Shown here: piece by piece, positions 1-8,611 of the stretch
How positions within the stretch are numbered: the stretch's first letter is position 1
Layout: each line of letters opens with the position of its first letter
DNA from: Terriglobia bacterium
GTDB taxonomy: Bacteria; Acidobacteriota; Terriglobia; Terriglobales; Acidobacteriaceae
Reading direction: 5' to 3'
DNA: 50,451 bases
Assembly (NCBI GenBank): GCA_020073645.1
Contig: JAIQET010000029.1
Coordinates: 1-50,451, forward strand
Program-made: the position numbers and the translations under genes
Notes under the pieces: model-generated
Seen by the model: the letters and a program-made list of their open reading frames with translations, nothing else
What the model was told of the DNA's origin: nothing
Databases searched by the model: none

Positions 1-113
1 GTCTATCGCGGCAGCGCCAAGGAACTCGCCGCCGACGAGGAGCGCGTGCAGGCGCTGGCCGGAGCCAGTGCCGAGAAGTGGTCCCACGACGAGCAGCCCG
101 CCGCGCCCGCGTA
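1..113 (+). CDS. C-terminal tail of an unidentified protein (partial)
   Basis: Frame 1 is open from the window edge and ends with TAA at 111-113, giving 37 residues that end in an acidic/alanine-rich tail (..EKWSHDEQPAAPA). The third codon position is almost always G or C, as in the prkA fragment downstream. The family is not recognisable from this length. An ABC-transporter ATPase tail is possible but is only a guess. The fragment probably belongs to the same foreign segment as prkA. Confidence 0.5.
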
Positions 114-1023
114 AGCGGAGGGACTGCGGCGCGACTCGAATCGGAGTCGCCGTCGAGTCGCGCCTCAAACGTTGCCTTCGCCTAGAAAAGCGGCAGGCCG
201 CCTTGGGCGAAAATTCTGGCGATCCAATTCAACGCACGCGCGAGCGACTCGCGCTCTGGAGACGGGCCGTCCGCGCTCGGCTCCGGGTTCCCGGCGTGGC
301 GCCTTCGATACCCCTGACTCGTTGGATCGCCGCGCATATTTCGAGTGCTGGCATGCGCGGGCTCGCGGGATCTTGTGGGGGTCGCGAGGGACATCCCACT
401 CTCACGTCGGTGTGGTTGTTGGGTCACAGTGCGGACGTAATAAAGCAATCCGCCATTGTAACACCTTGAGATTGCCACTTTTCGTAGCGAGTATGGCTGC
501 TTCGGTCTCACCGGCGAGGTCTCGAGCTCTCGTCGAGCTCGCGGCCACGCCCGAGAGGCCAAGGGGTTCTTCGCCAGCGGAGCCGGCAAGAACCAGGCCG
601 AGGGCAGAATGGGTCTTTGCGCGCGAGCTCAACGAGTTGAGCAGCACGACCAGACCGAGCACCGTGCGCGGGCACTGCCCGGCGCGCGCCGAAAATGGCG
701 CAAAGACATCCCGACTCGACTCGATGGCCCGCGGCACACGGCTTGCAACGCACCTGCGGTCGGCGCGTTCGATGGCGTGCGCTCCGCTCGGGGCGCCGCA
801 GGGTTGGCCGGGGAAATGTCCGTCGGACAGAGACTGTGGAGATTTGCGGGCGGCGGCCGTACCGGTACGGATTTGCCGCTACGTGAAATCTCTTACATGA
901 AAGGAAATCTTCGGTCGGGCGGCTCGTTCTATCTTAAGGGTGGGTTAAGTGTCCTATCCTAGAGTTTTCGTTAATGCCAAGTAAAAACCTGGCAGTGGAT
1001 GGGCCAGAATGGCGAGGTCGATC
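114..1023. other. Long GC-rich gap without convincing gene
   Basis: About 0.9 kb between the first stop codon and prkA. Several overlapping open frames exist on both strands, but they are low-complexity Arg/Ala/Pro-rich translations with no family resemblance, as expected of GC-rich noncoding DNA. A 7-bp inverted repeat (CGAGCTC, 5-nt loop, GAGCTCG) sits at 523-541. The last ~120 bases are more AT-rich and presumably hold the prkA promoter, but no clear -35/-10 or sigma-54 pair was found. Confidence 0.5.
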
Positions 1024-1677
1024 ATGAACGCGCACGATGAACTCTCGAGTCTCTTTTCGCGCTTCTACGAGAGCGAGAAGGAAACAGAGATGTCCCTTGA
1101 GGATTACCTCAAGGCTTGCGCGCGAGAACCGATGGCTTATGCCAGCGCCGCCGAGCGCATGCTCGCCGCGATCGGCGAGCCGCAGCTCATCGATACGAGC
1201 CAGGAAACCCGCCTCGGCCGGATCTTCATGAACCGGACGATCCGGGTCTATCCGGCGTTCCAGGATTTCTACGGCATGGAGGAGACGATCGAGCGGATCG
1301 TCGGCTTCCTCCGGCACGCCGCGCAGGGCCTCGAGGAGCGCAAGCAGGTGCTCTATCTCCTGGGCCCGGTCGGCGGCGGCAAGTCGTCCCTCGCCGAGCG
1401 CCTGAAGCTGCTCATGGAGCGGATGCCGATCTACGTGCTGAAGGCGGGCAAAGACATGAGCCCGATCTTCGAAAGCCCGCTCGGCCTGTTCGACCCCGAG
1501 CGCATGGGCGATCTGCTGGAGCGCCGCTACAAGATTCCGAAGCGGCGGCTCACGGGGCTGACCTCGCCCTGGGCGCTGAAACGGCTCGACGAGTTCGGCG
1601 GCGACAGCCACAAGTTCAGCGTCGTGAAGGTACACCCGTCTCGGCTCAGGCAGATCTGCATCGCCAAGACCGAGCCC
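1024..1677 (+). pseudogene. prkA: PrkA serine protein kinase/AAA+ protein, N-terminal third only
   Basis: Residues 1-218 match the start of PrkA (YeaG), a stress-linked AAA+ protein usually of about 640 aa. Visible hallmarks are the AERMLAAIGEP region, YPAF..FYGMEETIE, the Walker A GPVGGGKSSLAERLK, SPWALKRLDEFGGD and PSRLRQICIAKTEP. Similarity stops abruptly at the Pro codon 1675-1677, where homologues continue with a Gly-Asp-Glu segment. From there the family match moves to another frame and another protein (ABC1 kinase). The ATG at 1024 is preferred over 1009 because GAGG lies just upstream of it. Codon use is much more GC3-rich than in the genes after 3.3 kb. Either the gene was broken by a rearrangement or the contig is chimeric. 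The usual partners (YeaH, SpoVR) are absent. Confidence 0.8.
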
Positions 1678-3251
1678 AGGACGCGAAGACCGCCGAGCGC
1701 ATCGCCGCCATCGAAGCGTTGCTTGAGGGCCCCACCGGGCAGTCGGTGCGGGAGCAGATGGGCCGGTGGGTCGTCCAGTTCCTGCCGGCGGAGCGCCTGG
1801 TTCCCAAGCTGTATGCGCAGTGGCGTCCACTGGTTCGGGACGCCATGCTGTTCATGCTCGTGCATTTATCCGCACCCCGCCTTGCCCCCAAGCTCGTGGA
1901 ACAGATGGACCTGGCACCCGATACGCCACCCGAGGCGCGGCTGTTGTGTTTGATCGCCAAGGTGCCCGGTCTGCAAAAACTCGGGCAAGTGTTGGCGCGA
2001 AACCGTCACCTGCATCGCTCTCTGCGCAAGGCACTCTCTGAATTGGAGAATGGAATCTGCGACGTAAGTGCCGAGGAGATTCGCGCCATCATCTTCGCGG
2101 AATTGGGACCGCGCCTCAAAACATGTGCGGTGGAGGTCGATCCTGCCATTTTCTGCGAAGCCAGTGTCAGTGCAGTGGTGCGATTCACCTGGTACAACCC
2201 CGACCTGCAGCGCCGGGAACGGGGCGTATTCAAGGTCATGAAACCCTACATCCCGGCCTGCTTTGCCGAGGACATGGAGTTGCTGGCACGACTGGCGACT
2301 CACCTGGGATCCAAGCATCGTGACTATGGCTTTGCCCGGCACGTTCTCCCGGACACGTTCAACGATGTCCGGCGGTTGCTGCAGCACGAGGTGGACTTTC
2401 CACGCGAGCAGGCAACGTTGTTGGAGGCATCTCGCGTCTATGGCTCCGTTTCCGGCGTCCGCGTCCCGCGGCCGATCCAGCCCCTGTGCACGCCCACCAT
2501 TACCGCCATGACCGAACAGCATGGAAAGAAAATCACGGATGCGGTGGCCCGCATGCCCGTATGGCGCCGGGTTCGCGTCTCCCAGCAGCTCATCGAAACC
2601 CTGATTGCTGTCCCGCTGTTTGCGTCCGCAGGCGATGCGATGTTTCACGCCGATCCCCATGCGGGCAATCTGCTGTACGACAAAGGGACCGGAGACCTGG
2701 TCGTTCTCGACTGGGCTCTGACCGACCACCTGAGCCGCGACCAACGCCGCCATCTCGCCCTCCTGATCCTGATGATGGCTTTGCGAGATCCAGTGGGCGT
2801 CAGCAACGCAATCCACGGCCTCAGCCAAAAGGGGAGAAGGCGCAAACCATCGCAGGATCGCATGATCCGCGACCATGTGACTCGCTTCATCGAAAAACTA
2901 CCACTCGCTCGCTTCCCGGGAGCCGTGGATGCCATGGATCTGTTGGAAGACATCGCCTGGAAGGGAATTCGCCTTCAGACGCCGCTCGTTCTGTTCCGCA
3001 AGGTGCTGTTCACGCTGGATGGCATCCTGCATGACATCGCGGCTCCGGACCTCACCATGGAGTCCGTCATCGCGCGCCATATCCTGCAAAGCTGGCTGAC
3101 AGACCTCAGAACCTTCGGTTCGCCCCTTTCCCCCAGAGACTGGATCCTGGTCCAGTGCAGTGCTCTGCTCTACAGTGGCCGCTTATGGGTCCAGTTAGCG
3201 CAGAGAGCGCTGGACCGGTACGCCCCAGTGACTAACCCTGCCGCCGGGTAA
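1678..3251 (+). CDS. ABC1/UbiB-family atypical kinase, divergent, 5' end uncertain
   Basis: The open frame gives about 520 residues of an ABC1 (AarF/UbiB/ADCK) protein, a family of membrane-associated atypical kinases/ATPases linked to isoprenoid-quinone metabolism. Supporting motifs are HADPHAGNLL (HxDxHxxN-like catalytic loop, codons at 2646-2675) and VVLDWALTD (metal-binding Asp in DWA instead of DFG). The nucleotide-binding part is divergent: CEASVSAVV replaces the usual AAASIGQV, and GVFKVMKP replaces VAVKV. The first codons run straight out of the prkA junction in a different frame, so the natural start is either lost or an internal ATG such as 1758. A TAA stop at 3249-3251 is followed by a strong hairpin. 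Family confidence is good; substrate and exact role cannot be told. Confidence 0.7.
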
Positions 3252-3295
3252 TAATGATCACCTCCTGAATCACCAGGGACGAAGTTGGAAACCAA

Positions 3296-3324
3296 GAGGC
3301 CATCAGGTTTTGCCTGATGGCCTC
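3296..3324 (-). terminator. Perfect 12-bp hairpin between convergent genes
   Basis: GAGGCCATCAGG (3296-3307) and CCTGATGGCCTC (3313-3324) pair perfectly around a 5-nt loop. It lies between the convergent stops of the ABC1 gene and the TonB-dependent receptor. On the minus strand it is followed by TTGGTTT, a modest T-tract, so it can serve the receptor gene and perhaps both directions. Confidence 0.75.
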
Positions 3325-3350
3325 GTTGAGTCTGAAGTCCCGGAGCAATT

Positions 3351-6300
3351 TCAGAAGATGAATTTCAGCCCGAATTGCACTTGGCGGGCATCAAAAGCTG
3401 ACTTGAACGCCAGCGGTAACGTTGGGTCAGAGGATTTGAAACCGCTGAAGTGATAGGGGCCGCTCAGCAGAGTGCCGCCATTTGGAAGAGCAAAGGTCGG
3501 GTCTGCCGGCAGTTGGTCGTTGACGGCGCTGAAGTTGGTGTGGTTCAGAATGTTGGTACCCTCAACCAGGACATCCAGCTTCAGGCCACGCTCCCTGTTA
3601 ATGTAGAAGGCCTTGTTCACGCGCATATCGAGGCCGTAGAAATTGGGGCCAATGCCCGTGTTACGCCCCGCATTCCAGGGACGAGCGTAGAGCGATTCCC
3701 CGAGCGTCCCATTCTGCAAACCTGGAACTCGGATCGTAAATGGAATCCCAGTTCTGATGGACAGGATCGGGGAAAGAGTGATATCCGCCAGCACACGGGA
3801 CAGGGCATTGCCGCCGTGTGTGAACGGGGTGGTGTACACCGCGCTCGCAACGAAGTTGTGCGTGATGTTGAAGGCTGAGACTCCTCGCTCCAGGTCGATT
3901 CTGGTCGGCCGGAAGGGCAGGAAGTTGTTGTTAAAGTCGGTGTTGTCGTCAATGGCCCGGCTATAGGTGTAATTGGCCTGAAACTGCAGTCCGTTGGTGA
4001 AGCGCCGGGTCAGCGACGCCGTTACCCCGTGATAGATCGAACTGCCGACCGAGGAGTAGGTCTCAATCTGCGTGTATTTCGGGTTGATCTGGGTGTAGAT
4101 CGGACCGACAAAGGGATCGATCGCGCCCGTCTCCCTCACGTTGGTATCAATGGGGAGTTGTTGATGGAGGCCGTGGTACATCTGGTAGGCAACCTCCAGC
4201 GACATGTTGTGCACCAACTCCCGCTGCACGCTCAAGCTCGCCTGCACGGAGTGAACGTTCTGGAAGTTCCGATTGGTGTTGACAATCACCTGGTTGTTCT
4301 GGCCGGGTACTTGAAAACCCAGTGCGTTCAGATCAGCCTCGGTAAGCTGGCCGAAGGGGAGCTTGCCGGTTTGCACCCCGTAGCCCCACAGTTCCACAGG
4401 GATTGGCAAGAGCGTATTCGGATCAATTTCCGAAATCGAACTGGCGAACTGATTGATGTACTTCCCGCTCCCGCCCAGCAAGTTCAGAATGTAGTCGTTG
4501 TAGAAGGGCACAGGTGCGACGAACACGCCGCCTCCGCCCCGTATCACGGTCTTCTGATCGCCTCTGGGATTCCAGGCAAATCCCACTCGGGGTGAGAAGA
4601 ACACATGGTGCGGCACCGGTGAGGCCTCCGCGCTGTAGTCCATCCGGCCCCCGAAGTCCACGGTGAAGGTTGGGGTAACCTTCCATGAGTCCTGGGCATA
4701 GACCCCCAAATTGTGGCCCCAGCCCTGCCACTGCGGATTCCCGAATCCCTGGCGGAAGGCCACGGGAATACCCAGATCGAAGGACTGCAGCGCACTCAAG
4801 GTGATGTCGGGACCGGGCAGCCCGACCTCAGATTTTGCGAGATAAGCTAAAGCGTCCGGCGACAGCAGCGAACTCAGCGGAGCGATTAGCGGGATGGCCC
4901 CATCGTAAAAGTTAAACTCGCCCCGCATCCACAACTGATCGTTCACCATGTAACTGACCGGCCGGTACGACCCTCCAAACTTCATGGCGTGGCGTCCCTT
5001 GGTCCAAGTGACGCTGTCTTCAAATTGGAAGCGCCGCTGCCGGGCATTGTACGGCTCGTAGTGTTCACCCTGGAAATTCCCCAGGCTGCCGAGTGTGAGA
5101 TACGCGGTGTCGGGAGAAACCACGGGAACCTTGGCCGTGTCGCTGGGTACCACCTGTACACGCAACTGGTTCAGCAGGTGCGGGCTGAAGACGTGGCTCC
5201 AGCTCCCTAGCACGGTGTAATCCCTCCAATACTGCAACGTCGCATCGTCCCAGGAATTGAGTGGATCCAGGATGTACATGCGGCTGGAGTCGTCGTTCAT
5301 CAGCGCGAATCGCGCGCTCACGGTGTCGTTAGAAGATGGCTGATAATCGACGCGGGTGACCCAATTGTGGAACTTCTTCCAATCGTTGAAAGTTCCGGTG
5401 TTGGGGTTCAGCAACCTCGCCGTATCCGGAAAACTAGCTGGTGTCAATACAAACTGAAGTAGTCCGGCGATGGGCAGCAAGTTTGGATCCCCTGACCCGG
5501 CCAATTGATTCACGTACTTGATTTGAGCGGCATTGGAGCTAAAGGGCTGCGCAACCGCACTGGTCGCGTAGGAGCGAAATTGTGGCGTGTCGGTCTTCGT
5601 AAACTCATACGAGGTGAAAAAGAACAACTTGTTCTTGATGATCGGTCCGCCGAAAGTCACGCCCGGCACGAAGTTCTGCTCGGTCGCCTTGCTCCCGGTC
5701 TCGGGAGCGAAGTAGTTGGCGGCGTCGGTACTCTGATTGCGGAAGAAGGCATACACGCTGCCGTGAAATTCGTTGGTGCCCGTCCGGGTGACGATGTTCA
5801 CGGCAGTTCCGCTGGTAAATCCAAACTCCGCCGCGAACGAGCTGCGGTTCACCTGGAACTCCTGGATGGAATCGACCGGCGTGTGGGGCGTTCTCAGTTG
5901 TCCCGACCCGTAGTCGTTCTCACCTCCGTCGATGGTGACCAGGTTATTGCGGCCGTTACTCCCGCCGATCGAGAACCCGGAACTCTGGAATCCGGAGAAC
6001 CCGGGGTTCTGGGCGCGCGGCGCCTCCGACTTGGAGACACCCGGCAAGGTGAATACCGATCCCGTGAAATCACGGGCCAGGTTGGGTAGGTCGATGACCT
6101 GCCTTTCACCGATGGTGTTGGCTTGTTGAGTTTGTTCGGTTTGGACCAGCGCCGCTTCACCGGATACTTCCACAGTGGCGGACATGGAGCCAATTTCCAT
6201 GTGGATGTCATAGTTGGCGATCTGGCCCACGGTAAGGGAAACGCTTCCTGCTGCTTTGGCAAACCCTTTTGCTTCGACTTGGATCTGGTAGGTCCCCGGC

Positions 6301-6530
6301 GTGAGCAACGGGAATCGATATTCGCCGTCACCTCCGGTCACCACCGACTTGCTGAACCCCGTACTTGGGTTCTGGATCGTCACATTGGCTCCGGCAACCA
6401 GCAAATGCTGCGGGTCGAGAACCGTTCCTTTCAGGGTTGCGGTCGAGTAGTCAACTTGGCCATACCCAGGTGGAGGCATGATGAGCGCGATCGACAGCAG
6501 AACCAGGAGAACAAGCAATGTTCTTGGCAT
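3351..6530 (-). CDS. Oar-like TonB-dependent receptor with carboxypeptidase-regulatory-like domain
   Basis: A 1059-residue outer-membrane protein. The ATG at 6530 is chosen because AAGGAG lies 6 nt upstream and the protein then begins with a signal peptide (MPRTLLVLLVLL..., cleavage near PGYGQ, residue ~25). Residues ~27-115 form a carboxypeptidase-regulatory-like beta-sandwich (KGTVLDPQ...GANVTI..GEYRFPLLTPGTYQIQVEAKGF). A plug-like region follows (~125-280, VTIDGGENDYGSG, NIVTRTGTNEFHGS), then a long beta-barrel that ends in phenylalanine (FGLKFIF), the BAM recognition signature. Such Oar-type receptors are greatly expanded in Acidobacteriota. They are thought to import large substrates such as oligosaccharides or peptides using TonB energy. 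The substrate is unknown here and no SusD-like partner is nearby. A hairpin terminator lies directly downstream. Confidence 0.92.
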   Translation of the reverse strand: MPRTLLVLLVLLSIALIMPPPGYGQVDYSTATLKGTVLDPQHLLVAGANVTIQNPSTGFSKSVVTGGDGEYRFPLLTPGTYQIQVEAKGFAKAAGSVSLTVGQIANYDIHMEIGSMSATVEVSGEAALVQTEQTQQANTIGERQVIDLPNLARDFTGSVFTLPGVSKSEAPRAQNPGFSGFQSSGFSIGGSNGRNNLVTIDGGENDYGSGQLRTPHTPVDSIQEFQVNRSSFAAEFGFTSGTAVNIVTRTGTNEFHGSVYAFFRNQSTDAANYFAPETGSKATEQNFVPGVTFGGPIIKNKLFFFTSYEFTKTDTPQFRSYATSAVAQPFSSNAAQIKYVNQLAGSGDPNLLPIAGLLQFVLTPASFPDTARLLNPNTGTFNDWKKFHNWVTRVDYQPSSNDTVSARFALMNDDSSRMYILDPLNSWDDATLQYWRDYTVLGSWSHVFSPHLLNQLRVQVVPSDTAKVPVVSPDTAYLTLGSLGNFQGEHYEPYNARQRRFQFEDSVTWTKGRHAMKFGGSYRPVSYMVNDQLWMRGEFNFYDGAIPLIAPLSSLLSPDALAYLAKSEVGLPGPDITLSALQSFDLGIPVAFRQGFGNPQWQGWGHNLGVYAQDSWKVTPTFTVDFGGRMDYSAEASPVPHHVFFSPRVGFAWNPRGDQKTVIRGGGGVFVAPVPFYNDYILNLLGGSGKYINQFASSISEIDPNTLLPIPVELWGYGVQTGKLPFGQLTEADLNALGFQVPGQNNQVIVNTNRNFQNVHSVQASLSVQRELVHNMSLEVAYQMYHGLHQQLPIDTNVRETGAIDPFVGPIYTQINPKYTQIETYSSVGSSIYHGVTASLTRRFTNGLQFQANYTYSRAIDDNTDFNNNFLPFRPTRIDLERGVSAFNITHNFVASAVYTTPFTHGGNALSRVLADITLSPILSIRTGIPFTIRVPGLQNGTLGESLYARPWNAGRNTGIGPNFYGLDMRVNKAFYINRERGLKLDVLVEGTNILNHTNFSAVNDQLPADPTFALPNGGTLLSGPYHFSGFKSSDPTLPLAFKSAFDARQVQFGLKFIF

Positions 6531-7278
6531 CGGGAGCTCCTTAACTTCAGCGGCATGATGTAGCTCTGAGGGCCTTCTGTTCACTTCGGAAAGCGAGCCA
6601 GCACCAATGTTCGTGGGGGGAAACTGCATCGATCCATTGGCGCTTCACTCACGGTCGCGCCGAATTCGACGAGTCCTTGACTGCTCCAGGTTGGAAGATT
6701 TCAAAAACAACCAGTACCGTACGGCGATACTCGGCGTTCGAGCGCAAGTTACTGCAGGATAACCGCCATGTCTGTGACTGACCTCACCCAGCCGCGTGAG
6801 ATTGCGTGCCGCAGGCAGGGTTTTGGCAGTGTCTTCGCACCCGGACGCTCCTGGTTTGCAAATGACGGTCCACAAATCCGCCGGAGAGTGCATGCTCCAC
6901 GATCGCTCTGAGCACAATCAATGGATCAGCAATGACGAGTGGTTGTCCGGAGAAGCGTCGTTCGCAGGGCCACCTCCCAAAGCCGCCAAAAATCATGCTC
7001 CCCGCGTTGACCTGGCGAGGATCGCCTCCATCGATTTCTCCTGAATGCTGCGCAAGTAAAGCGGTGGTGAGCTAGTTTGTCTGTAATTCAGTCTTCAATA
7101 GCTTGGGGCATACAAAGGAAAGCGCAAGGCGCGATCAAGGTTCAGAATCTGTTTTCCCTAAACGGGAAAGTCGCCTGGTCACCGCAGGATCGCGGGGCAT
7201 CGGACTGATGATCGTTGGCGATTTGCGAGAGACGGAACTGAAGGTCAAGCGTGATTCCGTGGACGGTGGAAATCGCTA
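6531..7278. other. Intergenic region with one decayed gene fragment
   Basis: About 750 bp upstream of both the TonB receptor and the end of the hydrolase gene. Short open frames on both strands (for example 6645-6917 and 6784-6996, minus) have no family signature and no good ribosome-binding site. The only recognisable content is a short-chain dehydrogenase remnant at about 7141-7250, listed separately. No promoter hexamer pair for the receptor was convincing. Confidence 0.5.
7141..7250 (+). pseudogene. N-terminal remnant of a short-chain dehydrogenase/reductase
   Basis: Translated, 7142-7171 reads QNLFSLNGKV, and after a 1-2 base frame slip 7173-7232 reads LVTAGSRGIGLMIVGDLRE. Together this is the start of an NAD(P)-binding SDR of the RhlG/FabG type (L.GKVALVTGGSRGIG.MI), with the cofactor-binding TGxxxGIG motif altered to TAGSRGIG. 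Similarity fades after ~7250, and the next gene ends on the opposite strand at 7279. No start codon with a ribosome-binding site precedes it. It is a frameshifted, truncated relic, probably of a 3-oxoacyl reductase, in line with the lipid genes around it. Confidence 0.6.
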
Positions 7279-8118
7279 TCACCTAGTTGAGGGTCGGCGG
7301 GGTGAGTGCGCCACGCCGTTGGCCCGGCCGTTGGCGCGGCTCGGCACTGTGCCATTACGAGTTTGTGCCATGGCCAAGCGCTCGGCGATGAGCGCGTAGA
7401 CGGAAGAATTGAACGCCAGCCCAAGGTGGGTACCGGAAACTTCGAAATCTGTCTCCGGGTTCCGCGTCATGCAGTACCGCCAATCCACAATTCCGTCATC
7501 CCGCGTGTAGATGGCGGTCTCCAGTACCGAGTCCGGAATATCCTGCCGCAGGGATTCGAGGAAATTGCAGGTGCAGCGTCCGGTGTAGCAGCCGGGAAGC
7601 ACACCGCCGCCGTGTTCTTCCAGAATCCGCTTGCGGACCATTTCGACAACGCGGAGAACGCCGCGATGCATCACCGTACCGCGGAAGGGTGCACCCAGCG
7701 TGATGACCGACGCAATAATATCCGGTCTCTGATGGGCGATCGCGCGGGCAATAATACCTCCCAGGCTGTGACCAATCACATGGATTCTGCGGCGGGTTTC
7801 CTTGCGAGCCTTGGCGATAGTTTCACTCAGACGGCGCTGGATCAGCAGGTTTGGACATTCCGCATTCAGCCCTATGCCGGAGAAATACGGCCGGTATCCG
7901 ATGCGCTGCAGCCATGCATGCAGTTCCATCAGATAGATGTCGGTTCCCAGAAAACCGGGGATGACTACCACTCCGGAGTTGTCGCCGTGTGGCACGCCGA
8001 AACCGTAATAGGTGGGCGTCGCGTGTAATAGAAGCAGTTCCGCGGCGACTAGCGCCTCGCTCCAAGGTGAGACATCAGCTTCTTTGTGGCCTTGATAGTC
8101 CCTTTGACGTGCAGCCAT
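7279..8118 (-). CDS. Lipase-like alpha/beta hydrolase
   Basis: A 279-aa alpha/beta-hydrolase. Visible features are VVVIPGFLGTD (oxyanion region, residues ~50-60), the nucleophile elbow GHSLGG (~117-122), a likely acid in TRDDGIVDW and the catalytic His in SGTHLGL. This order and the ITLGAPFRGT segment resemble triacylglycerol lipase/PGAP1-like esterases. A cysteine cluster GCYTGRCTCNF lies between nucleophile and acid, unusual for a cytosolic esterase and possibly metal-binding or disulphide-forming. There is no signal peptide. The C-terminal ~25 residues are Arg/Ser/Pro-rich. The gene reads in the same direction as the phasin-like gene upstream, 490 bp away, so a role in lipid or polyester granule turnover is an inference only. 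The best GAGGAG is 17 nt from the ATG, so the start is uncertain. Confidence 0.75.
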   Translation of the reverse strand: MAARQRDYQGHKEADVSPWSEALVAAELLLLHATPTYYGFGVPHGDNSGVVVIPGFLGTDIYLMELHAWLQRIGYRPYFSGIGLNAECPNLLIQRRLSETIAKARKETRRRIHVIGHSLGGIIARAIAHQRPDIIASVITLGAPFRGTVMHRGVLRVVEMVRKRILEEHGGGVLPGCYTGRCTCNFLESLRQDIPDSVLETAIYTRDDGIVDWRYCMTRNPETDFEVSGTHLGLAFNSSVYALIAERLAMAQTRNGTVPSRANGRANGVAHSPRRPSTR

Positions 8119-8611
8119 CGGTGAGCCCGTTTGCTCTCCTCTATTTATTATTCGAGTTGCAAAGCGACGTCCGGGGTTACCCGGATTTACGCGAATAAGC
8201 CTTCGCGGAGCGGAGGCGGGCTGACGACTGCCCTGGCTGGGGCCGACCTTCCTGCGTCCTCACCCGCTGCATAGTACACTCATTCGCTGCGAATTTCTAC
8301 AGGGGCAATGACCCGTAGCCGCTACCCCCGTTTACGCTGCAAGGCGCGCCAGTACCGCCTTTCCGGGCGAAAGCCCCTCCGCCGCCGTGGTCTGCCTGCG
8401 GCCCCGGGGAGGGCCCTGACCAAGCTACAGGTAGATAGCGTCTTCGGATGACAGCCGACTATTGGCATAAGGCGCGCCATGAAGAGATAGCTGACGTGCC
8501 CTTGTAGAGAACAAGGACACGTCAGCAAAGTGCTTCAGAGCGCACCGCCTCAGGACATGCCTTACAACCCGAAAACCACAGACTCAACCAGACGGCGTCA
8601 ATCTATTCGCA
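8119..8611. other. Intergenic region with inverted repeats
   Basis: About 490 bp without a supported gene between the lipase-like and phasin-like genes. It holds two GGCGCGCC 8-mers (8343-8350 and 8470-8477) about 120 bp apart, a GC-rich block with a run of small hairpins, and a strong imperfect hairpin at 8490-8526 listed separately. I could not match it to any known structured RNA. Confidence 0.4.
8490..8526 (-). terminator. Strong hairpin 3' of the phasin-like gene
   Basis: GCTGACGTG (8490-8498) pairs with CACGTCAGC (8518-8526). After a single C/A mismatch, CCTTGT (8500-8505) pairs with ACAAGG (8511-8516) around a 5-nt loop. It lies ~85 bp beyond the stop of the phasin-like gene. The minus-strand 3' flank (TATCTCTTCAT) has only a weak T-tract, so it may be a terminator, a 3'-end stabiliser or a dispersed palindrome. 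Confidence 0.5.

Noticed and set aside
68..962. Several overlapping open frames of 60-240 codons on both strands
   Set aside because: Low-complexity Arg/Ala/Pro-rich translations, no ribosome-binding sites, no family motifs; typical of GC-rich noncoding DNA.
1678..1953. Continuation of the prkA frame to 314 aa
   Set aside because: After 1677 this frame is Ser/Pro/Arg-rich noise, while the overlapping frame carries ABC1-kinase homology.
6645..6996. Two minus-strand frames of 90 and 70 codons in the gap after the TonB receptor
   Set aside because: No recognisable motif, no ribosome-binding site, Arg-rich composition.
8320..8480. Candidate structured RNA with GAAA and GGTAGATAG-like stretches
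   Set aside because: Compared mentally with RNase P and common riboswitch cores; key conserved blocks are missing.
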